A stretch of DNA of 11,321 bases from CAZAYB01 sp964489215 (GTDB taxonomy: Bacteria > Planctomycetota > Phycisphaerae > Sedimentisphaerales > Anaerohalosphaeraceae), in contig CAZAYB010000093.1 in NCBI GenBank assembly GCA_964489215.1, positions 1-11,321 of the forward strand, read 5' to 3'. The notes beneath the pieces are model-generated. The model was not told where the DNA came from. It saw only the letters and a list, made by a program, of their open reading frames with translations, and searched no databases. The position numbers and the translations under genes are program-made. This document shows positions 6,092-11,321 of the stretch, piece by piece. The number at the start of each line of letters is the position of its first letter. Positions within the stretch are counted from its first letter, which is position 1.

Positions 6092-7581
6092 TCAAGTCTT
6101 TTTGATTGTCTCGAGTATTTTGCCCGGTTCGCAATTATCAGCAATTTCCTGGAGAATGTTAATGTCGGCCGGTTCAAGTGCGGCACCTAACTGATGGAAA
6201 AATTCATTCTTTTCAACCACGCTGGAAAAATTTTCAGCTGACCATTTACTAAGATAACCCATTTTATTTATTCTCTGGAGCCAGGTATGAGCATAAATGA
6301 TATATGCACCTTTCATGAAAACCGGCAACAGTCTTGACAGCTCATCAGTATTGAAACTGTCGACAAACTTCTGGCCCGGCTTGTTCATCTCGGTTCCCAC
6401 GGCCACAGGGAGGTTGAGCTTTTCTGCAAGCTCAACAAATTCGTACAGTGCTTTGCACTTGCTGTTTTCGAGTCCCTGGCCTGGGACGTAATTTCTGTCC
6501 GGTATAATATTGACCGCAGCGGTACCGTTTGCCATACCGATTTCAAGGAGCTTTTCAATTTCCTTTTCGCCTGCACTGGAACCGTCCAGCCAGGCATGTG
6601 TAGGTATGCCGCCTGCCTCAAGTACAAATTCGTTCATCTGAGCCATTTCAGGAAATGAACCGGCATCAGGAAGTACGTAGCCTGGGCCTCCTGCCTTCAT
6701 AGTTTTAGATCTTATAAGCCCCTGCAAATCCACGCCAAGCGGGTCAGATTCAAAATCAAGCTTTTCCACATCCTGCCCCAGTTTTGACATCCAGAATTGT
6801 TTAAGCTTTTCGTCGTGTTCGAACATATCGGCCGCCTTTTTAGCGTAAGCCAAACAAAGATGTCTTTCGGTAGCATTTCCAGCAGGTGTCAGGGGCAAAA
6901 CGTCGGCATTATAATCAAGTNNNNNNNNNNNNNNNNNNNNNNNNNNNNNNNNNNNNNNNNNNNNNNNNNNNNNNNNNNNNNNNNNNNNNNNNNNNNNNNN
7001 NNNNNNNNNNNNNNNNNNNNTTCGGTAGCATTTCCAGCAGGTGTCAGGGGCAAAACGTCGGCATTATAATCAAGTTTTAACGGTGCCAGGAAGTCATTGA
7101 CCCGATCGAGCAATTCAATGTTCCTTTGCTGTGCCATGTCGTAAAGCTTCTGTTTAAAATCAGCGGCGTTTTCACCGACATTGCCGCCGGGGATACCTGT
7201 GCCCATATGATAAGCAATGCCTGGTTCTCCGGGTGAACTTATTTCCTTATCTGCAAATCCCCTGACAAAAACGCGTGTTTCTATCCCTGCTGTGGCCGGG
7301 AGGTTAAGTATTCGTCCTGCCTCGAGAAACTCCTCTATTCCGTCAAGAACATCGAAATCAACAATGCCTGCTACATTAACGCCGCGTTTTTTAGCAAGAT
7401 ATGCAATATGACTTGGGGAATATCCCTGTCCGTTGTATGAAAAAAAAGTATGATAATGTAAATTTATCTTCTGGGAATCATCTTCGGGGTTAATGCTGCC
7501 GGCAAGAAGGTTTAAGGCATTTTTACGAACGGCTGGGTCAAAACTGTCAAGTTTACTCTCGGTTGTCTGCGTTTCACTCAT
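6092..7581 (-). CDS. PHP-superfamily metal-dependent protein, interrupted by an assembly gap
   Basis: Residues 1-187 read from 7581 to 7021 and the remainder continues from 6865 to 6092. With the 100 Ns and one 55-bp duplicate removed the frame is continuous at 444 residues. PHP-type metal ligands are visible: H42 and H44 (LHYHT), D75/D77 (IVDFD), E101 (GIETR), H125 (AYHMG) and H277 (IPTHAW). Two expected positions differ: the usual Asp-His after strand 2 is D-F-D, and the late SDxH motif reads GTEMN (about 344-348). PHP proteins include histidinol-phosphatases and other phosphoesterases, so a phosphatase or related hydrolytic/lyase role on a sugar-pathway compound is possible but unproven. 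It starts 7 bp after the rhaB stop and its ribosome site GAGG overlaps that stop, indicating translational coupling. Real biological disruption is unlikely. Confidence 0.8.
6866..6920. repeat. Left copy of the exact 55-bp duplicate at the gap
   Basis: This 55-bp stretch is identical to 7021-7075 and ends exactly at the first N. Both copies encode YNADVLPLTPAGNATE in the same reading frame of the PHP gene. A duplicate that stops exactly at the gap edges is an unmerged contig overlap, not a biological repeat. Confidence 0.9.
6921..7020. other. 100-N scaffold gap
   Basis: Exactly 100 unknown bases, a conventional placeholder for a gap of unknown size. Because identical 55-bp ends flank it, the true gap is probably negative in length (the contigs overlap) and no sequence is missing. 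Confidence 0.95.
7021..7075. repeat. Right copy of the exact 55-bp duplicate at the gap
   Basis: Starts at the first base after the Ns and matches 6866-6920 base for base. Collapsing it onto the left copy removes 155 bp, a shift not divisible by three, and this is exactly what is needed to restore the PHP reading frame. Confidence 0.9.
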
Positions 7582-7588
7582 TTTTTCC

Positions 7589-9070
7589 TCATATAGAAAA
7601 TATCTTCAAGAATTTTTCGTATTGTTTTTCCCATTTTTCTGTGTCAGTCGGTTTATAGACTTCAGGCTTAAAGGAATTTGAAATAATTTTTCGAGCCGAT
7701 TTTACGGAGTCAACCTGCCCTGCCGCCATTGCCTGCATCATTATATTACCGCTTGCGGTAGCTTCGATCGGCCCTGCAACAACCATTCTGGCGGTGGCAT
7801 CAGCGGCAAACTGGCAAAGCAGCTTGTTTTGTATACCGCCGCCAACAATATGAAGCACTTCAATCTTTTTTCCGCAAACATCTTCCAGGCTTTCGATTAC
7901 CCATTTATAACTCATCGCCAGGCTTTCCAGGACAGTACGGATAATAGAGCCTTTGTCCTGAAGCGCGGCCTGGCCTGTTTTTGTAAGGAAATCATTTATC
8001 CTCTCAACCATATTGCCGGGAGCGAGAAATACCGAATCGTTAGGGTTCAGACATGCTTTGAATGCTTCGGCCTGTTGTGCCATAGCGGTAAGTTCATCAT
8101 AAGAATAACCTGAACCTTCAGTTTCCCACTGCCGTTTGCACTCCTGAACAAGCCACAGGCCCATAATGTTTTTTAAGAGCCGAATCGTATTCTTAACTCC
8201 GCCTTCATTTGTAAACTGATATTCAAAAGTTTTTTCGTTAATGACGGCCTTGTCGATCTCAACACCCAGCAGTGACCATGTGCCGGAAGAAAGGAACGCC
8301 CAGTTGTCTCCTGAAGCTGGGACGGCAGCTACGGCGCTGGCGGTGTCGTGTGAACCTGCGGCAATCACCGGTATCTGCTCTGTACCAATTTCACTGGCGA
8401 TTTCTTTGGTAAGCAAACCAACCCTGTTACCAGCGTCAACAACCTCCGGCATAAGATCGAGCGGGAGATTGAGCTTTTCAAATACATCCTGTGACCATTG
8501 AGATGTTCTCATGTCCATCATCTGGCCAGTACTTACTAATGTATATTCAGAATAAACCCTGTGGCAAAGATGATAACTCACAAGATCTGCCATCCAGAGC
8601 AATTTGCTTGCTTTTTCAAGGTCGTCCGGGGCAAATTTCTTTTGAGCCATTAACTGAAACACCGTATTGAACTGCATCATCTGAATTCCGGTTCGTTCAT
8701 ACAGCTCTTTTTTGCCCATTAAATTAAAGGCCTGTTCCATGATCCCTTCTGTACGGCTGTCACGGTAATGATACGGATCATCTATAAGCAGACCATCTTC
8801 ATCGATCAGGCCGAAATCAACCCCCCAACTGTCAACGGCAATACCGCATATCTGTGCATCAGTCTGCTGTGCAGCCTTTTTAAGACCTGTTTTAATGTCA
8901 CCGAAGAGCTTTTTGAAATCCCAGCGGAGATGCCCCTGTCTTTCCACCGGACCATTACTGAAACGATGAACCTCATCAAGCTTGAGCTTTTCGTCGCTGA
9001 GGGTACCTTTCATTACTCTGCCGCTTTCTGCGCCAAGGTCTACCGCCAGATATATTTTCCTTTCGCTCAT
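7589..9070 (-). CDS. rhaB: Rhamnulokinase (FGGY carbohydrate kinase)
   Basis: A 493-residue cytoplasmic kinase of normal family length, expected to convert L-rhamnulose and ATP to L-rhamnulose-1-phosphate. Seen directly: the N-terminal phosphate loop AVDLGAESGRV (9-19), DSWGVDFGLID (80-90), the catalytic aspartate D242 in GSHDTASAV, SSGTWSLLGVE (261-271), and the adenosine motif GGGIQNKLL (410-418) followed by EATASGN. The DLGAESGRV and SGTWSLLG signatures are those of rhamnulokinase within FGGY; L-fuculokinase is the main alternative. The start is supported by AAAGGA (9083-9078) seven bases upstream. It is the first gene of the operon with the PHP protein, dehydrogenase and aldolase/SDR, all on the minus strand, and faces otsB across a 201-bp divergent spacer. 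No isomerase gene (rhaA/rhaI) follows it here. Confidence 0.93.
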   Translation of the reverse strand: MSERKIYLAVDLGAESGRVMKGTLSDEKLKLDEVHRFSNGPVERQGHLRWDFKKLFGDIKTGLKKAAQQTDAQICGIAVDSWGVDFGLIDEDGLLIDDPYHYRDSRTEGIMEQAFNLMGKKELYERTGIQMMQFNTVFQLMAQKKFAPDDLEKASKLLWMADLVSYHLCHRVYSEYTLVSTGQMMDMRTSQWSQDVFEKLNLPLDLMPEVVDAGNRVGLLTKEIASEIGTEQIPVIAAGSHDTASAVAAVPASGDNWAFLSSGTWSLLGVEIDKAVINEKTFEYQFTNEGGVKNTIRLLKNIMGLWLVQECKRQWETEGSGYSYDELTAMAQQAEAFKACLNPNDSVFLAPGNMVERINDFLTKTGQAALQDKGSIIRTVLESLAMSYKWVIESLEDVCGKKIEVLHIVGGGIQNKLLCQFAADATARMVVAGPIEATASGNIMMQAMAAGQVDSVKSARKIISNSFKPEVYKPTDTEKWEKQYEKFLKIFSI

Positions 9071-9108
9071 TGAAAATCCTTTCGTTATTATTCACCCCTA
9101 AACCGGTT

Positions 9109-9136
9109 AATATACATATTCAGCTCAAACTGTCAA
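9109..9136 (-). promoter_or_regulatory. Promoter candidate for the rhaB operon
   Basis: On the minus strand a perfect TTGACA (9136-9131) is followed after 16 bases by TATATT (9114-9109), 6/6 and 5/6 to the sigma-70 consensus. The 8-bp palindrome AACCGGTT (9101-9108) lies directly at the expected start point and may be a repressor site. The leader to the rhaB ATG would be about 30 nt. Confidence 0.55.
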
Positions 9137-9156
9137 GGAAAACGCTGATTTAATGC

Positions 9157-9196
9157 TGCAGGCCTTTCAAGAACACGTTTATACTTGAATCCTGCA
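9157..9196. promoter_or_regulatory. Imperfect 40-bp dyad between the divergent operons, candidate operator
   Basis: Two nested pairs of arms: TGCAGG (9157-9162) with CCTGCA (9191-9196), and TTCAAG (9166-9171) with CTTGAA (9184-9189). The left side has three extra bases between the arms and the right side one. The right half covers the proposed -35 box of otsB (9185-9190), and the left edge lies about 20 bp upstream of the rhaB -35 box. That placement suits a regulator acting on both directions. The regulator is not encoded in the window. Confidence 0.45.
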
Positions 9197-9212
9197 AAAT
9201 AGTCCCTATTAT
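9185..9212 (+). promoter_or_regulatory. Promoter candidate for otsB-treT
   Basis: TTGAAT (9185-9190), 16-bp spacer, TATTAT (9207-9212): 4/6 and 5/6 to the sigma-70 consensus. Transcription would begin near 9219, about 53 nt before the otsB ATG. It is weaker than the rhaB promoter facing the other way. Confidence 0.38.
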
Positions 9213-9271
9213 TGAAAGAGGAAATAACCGATATTACTGTTTTTGTTATTACAGAAAGGGATTGAGTAAAA

Positions 9272-10084
9272 ATGAATGATACAGAGACGGAGTTTCAGAA
9301 CAAGACACCATGGGCCTTTGATAATGTCGATACAATCCTGGAACATCTGAAAAATGCTGAACAGGCTGCTTTTTTTCTTGACTATGACGGTACACTTTGT
9401 GAATTTGTGGATATTCCCTCCGAGGCAGTACCCCCAAAAGAGACCGTCGAACTGCTGAAAAGAGCCGCTGACCTGAAAAATCTGGATGTATATATAATCA
9501 GCGGAAGAGATGCAAAGACCCTTGAGCAGTGGCTCTTTGAATATAACACCACGCTTATCTGCGAACACGGCTACCGGTACATAAAACCCGGAGATGAGCA
9601 ATGGCAACTTGTAAACGAAGACGTTGACCTGTCATGGAAATCAAAGGTTCTTGAAACCTTAAGCGTATACTCAGCTGATGTACCAGGGTCGCATATAGAA
9701 GAAAAAACTTCAGCACTGGTCTGGCATTATCGCAAATCCGACCCGAAAGTTTCTCAAATAAAGGCAGGTGAGCTTATCGAAAAACTTCAGGAGGTAATAA
9801 AAGAGTACAATGCCATAGTCCGACCCGGGCATAAGATTGTTGAAGTCAGCTCTACCAGTATTAATAAAGGCAAAGCTTTCAGGAAATTCGCTAACTCAAA
9901 ATCATACGATTTTATTCTTACATCCGGCGATGATACGACTGATGAAGAGATGTTCGCAATTGAAGATGAACGTATTTTCAGCATAAAAATAGGCCCAGAG
10001 CCGACAAAAGCAGATTTTAGAGTAAAGACCCCTACCGAATTTCGCCGACTTCTAAACAGTATGCTTTGTGTTCTGGAAGATTAA
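9272..10084 (+). CDS. otsB: Trehalose-6-phosphate phosphatase (HAD superfamily, type IIB)
   Basis: A 270-residue enzyme of normal length that removes phosphate from trehalose-6-phosphate. HAD motif I is FLDYDGTL with nucleophile D37 and acid D39; motif II is in IISGRD (75-80); the family marker EHGYR (98-102) follows; K199 in INKGKAF is motif III; motif IV is SGDDTTDEEMF (218-228) with D220/D221 and D224. The order and spacing are those of OtsB, and the EVSSTSINKG stretch corresponds to the family EV-P-KG region. The ribosome site is AGGGA (9257-9261), ten bases from the ATG. It is divergent from rhaB and is followed after 77 bp by a treT-type gene with no terminator between them, so the two are probably co-transcribed. 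No GT20 trehalose-6-phosphate synthase (otsA) is in view. Sucrose- or mannosylglycerate-phosphatase activity is a less likely alternative. Confidence 0.92.
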   Translation: MNDTETEFQNKTPWAFDNVDTILEHLKNAEQAAFFLDYDGTLCEFVDIPSEAVPPKETVELLKRAADLKNLDVYIISGRDAKTLEQWLFEYNTTLICEHGYRYIKPGDEQWQLVNEDVDLSWKSKVLETLSVYSADVPGSHIEEKTSALVWHYRKSDPKVSQIKAGELIEKLQEVIKEYNAIVRPGHKIVEVSSTSINKGKAFRKFANSKSYDFILTSGDDTTDEEMFAIEDERIFSIKIGPEPTKADFRVKTPTEFRRLLNSMLCVLED

Positions 10085-10161
10085 ACTATGATTATCGGAC
10101 GCCTGAAGCATCTAATAAGAACTAAACCGTAAGATAATTTCGTGTAACAGGAGAAAAAATT

Positions 10162-11321
10162 ATGTTCAGCCTTGACGACTTCAGGGGTATTGTACTGGAT
10201 GAGAAACTCGCGGAGATTTATAGAAAAGCACGCCATCTCTATGGTAAACACATTATTCATGTAAATGCAACCTACCAGGGAGGCGGAGTGGCTGAGATGC
10301 TTTACCCTCTGGTTCTGCTAATGAATGATGTCGGTATAGACGCAGGCTGGAGAATCCTGCACGGAAGCCAGGATTTCTTTGAAATCACAAAAAGCTTTCA
10401 TAACGCTCTTCAAGGTGCGGATCTGAATCTTTCGGATAAGAAAAAGGATATTTACCTTGGCGTCAACGACAACTTTTCAAAGTTTACCCATCTCGATCAT
10501 GACTGCGTAGTAATACACGACCCGCAGCCATTGTCCATGATACGCTCATACAAGAAATGCCAACCCTGGATTTGGCGATGTCATATTGATCTGACAGACC
10601 CGCATTCTGAGCTTTGGGACTTCATGAAACTTTCACTGCTGAAATACGACCAGGTTGTCGTATCGAGCCAAAAATATCTCAAGGACGATTTGCCGATTGA
10701 CCAGCGGATAATGTATCCTGCGATAAACCCCCTGAGCCCTAAAAACATTGAGATGAATGAAAAAGATGTTATGAAGGAAATCAAAAAGGCTGATATTCCA
10801 ACAGACAAACCTATTATAACTCAGGTGTCCCGGCTTGACCCATGGAAGGATCCAGAGGGAGTAATTGAGGTTTACGACAGAGTTAAGGAAAAATTCGACT
10901 GCAGACTTATGTTCTGCTACAACGTTGCCAGCGATGACCCTGAAGGAATGGTAATGTTCAAGAAGGTGCAGAAAAAAGCTAATAAGCACCTGAAAAACGG
11001 AGATATAATTTTCGTAATAGGAAACAGTGAAAGACTTGTAAATGCAGTTCAGAAATATTCGGCGGTCATAATACAGAAGTCAACGAAGGAAGGCTTTTGT
11101 CTGGCCGTGACAGAGGCACTTTGGAAAGGTACGCCTGTGGTCGCTTCTAACGTGGGCGGTATACCGATACAGATCGAAGACGGCAAAAACGGTTTTATGC
11201 TGGATGCTTATGACTTTGACGGTTTTGCTGAAAGAATACTCCATATGCTAAAAAACCGTAAAGAGCTGAAGGAAATGGGCAAAAACGCAAAGGAAACCGT
11301 CCGTGAAAAGTTCCTTATCAC
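10162..11321 (+). CDS. treT: Trehalose synthase, TreT-type GT4 glycosyltransferase, 3' end beyond window
   Basis: The frame opens at ATG 10162 and runs to the right edge, giving 386 residues with the last few tens of residues missing. TreT forms trehalose from an NDP-glucose donor and free glucose. Family signatures: HVNATYQGGGVAEML (33-47) for the donor/acceptor cleft, GWRILHGSQDFFEITKSFHN (62-81), VIHDPQPLSMI (117-127), WRCHIDLT (138-145), donor-site R224 and K229 in SRLDPWKDP, and the GT-B E-x7-E pair E310/E318 in EGFCLAVTE, then GTPVVASNVGGIP (323-335). There is no signal peptide. A strong ribosome site (AGGAGA, 10149-10154) lies seven bases before the start. It follows otsB by 77 bp on the same strand. 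The match to TreT is good along the whole visible length; a related GT4 enzyme making a phosphorylated disaccharide cannot be excluded, given the neighbour phosphatase. Confidence 0.88.
   Translation, partial: MFSLDDFRGIVLDEKLAEIYRKARHLYGKHIIHVNATYQGGGVAEMLYPLVLLMNDVGIDAGWRILHGSQDFFEITKSFHNALQGADLNLSDKKKDIYLGVNDNFSKFTHLDHDCVVIHDPQPLSMIRSYKKCQPWIWRCHIDLTDPHSELWDFMKLSLLKYDQVVVSSQKYLKDDLPIDQRIMYPAINPLSPKNIEMNEKDVMKEIKKADIPTDKPIITQVSRLDPWKDPEGVIEVYDRVKEKFDCRLMFCYNVASDDPEGMVMFKKVQKKANKHLKNGDIIFVIGNSERLVNAVQKYSAVIIQKSTKEGFCLAVTEALWKGTPVVASNVGGIPIQIEDGKNGFMLDAYDFDGFAERILHMLKNRKELKEMGKNAKETVREKFLI

Larger units (their letters stand above)
9071..9271. other. Divergent spacer between rhaB and otsB
   Basis: A 201-bp non-coding region with both ribosome sites (rhaB AAAGGA at 9083-9078; otsB AGGGA at 9257-9261), one promoter candidate in each direction, and the dyad at 9157-9196. 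No small coding frame with a credible ribosome site was found in it. Confidence 0.7.

Noticed and set aside
6092..6898. Separate short gene starting with TTG at 6898
   Set aside because: The TTG is an internal leucine codon of the PHP protein, with the same residues present in the other duplicate; there is no proper ribosome site.
6866..7075. Direct repeat or attachment-site-like duplication flanking an insertion
   Set aside because: The copies end exactly at a 100-N placeholder and lie in frame in one gene; an assembly overlap explains everything.
9223..9250. Inverted repeat AATAAC/GTTATT before otsB
   Set aside because: Six-base AT-rich arms with a 16-base spacer are expected by chance in such sequence.
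9209..9607. 132-codon frame on the minus strand opposite otsB
   Set aside because: It is antisense to a strong otsB gene with all HAD motifs, has no recognisable domain, and is best explained as a shadow of codon bias.
10633..10989. 118-codon frame on the minus strand opposite treT
   Set aside because: It lies wholly inside the TreT-type coding region, whose motifs run without a break through it.

Overview
The window looks like chromosomal DNA of an uncultured or draft-assembled Planctomycetota-type bacterium (my inference: Phycisphaerae/Sedimentisphaerales-like). The reasons are moderate base composition with AT-rich spacers, a secreted protein of the kind usually sorted by PEP-CTERM systems, a fused aldolase/short-chain dehydrogenase next to a rhamnulokinase, and the DNA's origin in a scaffold with a 100-N join. 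No rRNA, tRNA, CRISPR, transposase or phage gene was seen. The sequence cannot fix the taxon.

Layout. Minus strand, left part: a secreted protein gene running off the left edge (1-563) behind a near-consensus sigma-70 promoter and a ~124-nt leader; then a single-gene signalling unit (895-2136) encoding an Hpt-REC-CBS-CBS protein. Minus strand, middle: a four-gene operon read from about 9100 down to 2312, in the order rhaB (rhamnulokinase), a PHP-superfamily protein, an unusually long medium-chain dehydrogenase, and a bifunctional class II aldolase/short-chain dehydrogenase. Plus strand, right part: otsB (trehalose-phosphatase, 9272-10084) and a treT-type trehalose synthase (10162 to the right edge). 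The rhamnose operon and the trehalose genes diverge from a 201-bp spacer that holds two promoter candidates and a 40-bp imperfect dyad.

How the genes work together. RhaB phosphorylates L-rhamnulose; the aldolase domain splits rhamnulose-1-phosphate to DHAP and L-lactaldehyde; the fused SDR domain is expected to oxidise L-lactaldehyde to L-lactate. The medium-chain dehydrogenase and the PHP protein travel with these enzymes, but their substrates cannot be read from sequence. No L-rhamnose isomerase, transporter or dedicated regulator lies in the window. On the other side, TreT would make trehalose directly from NDP-glucose and glucose, so its pairing with a trehalose-6-phosphate phosphatase is biochemically odd.

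Assembly caveat. The PHP gene is broken only on paper: a 100-N gap (6921-7020) is flanked by an exact 55-bp duplicate. Removing one copy and the Ns restores one open frame of 444 codons.
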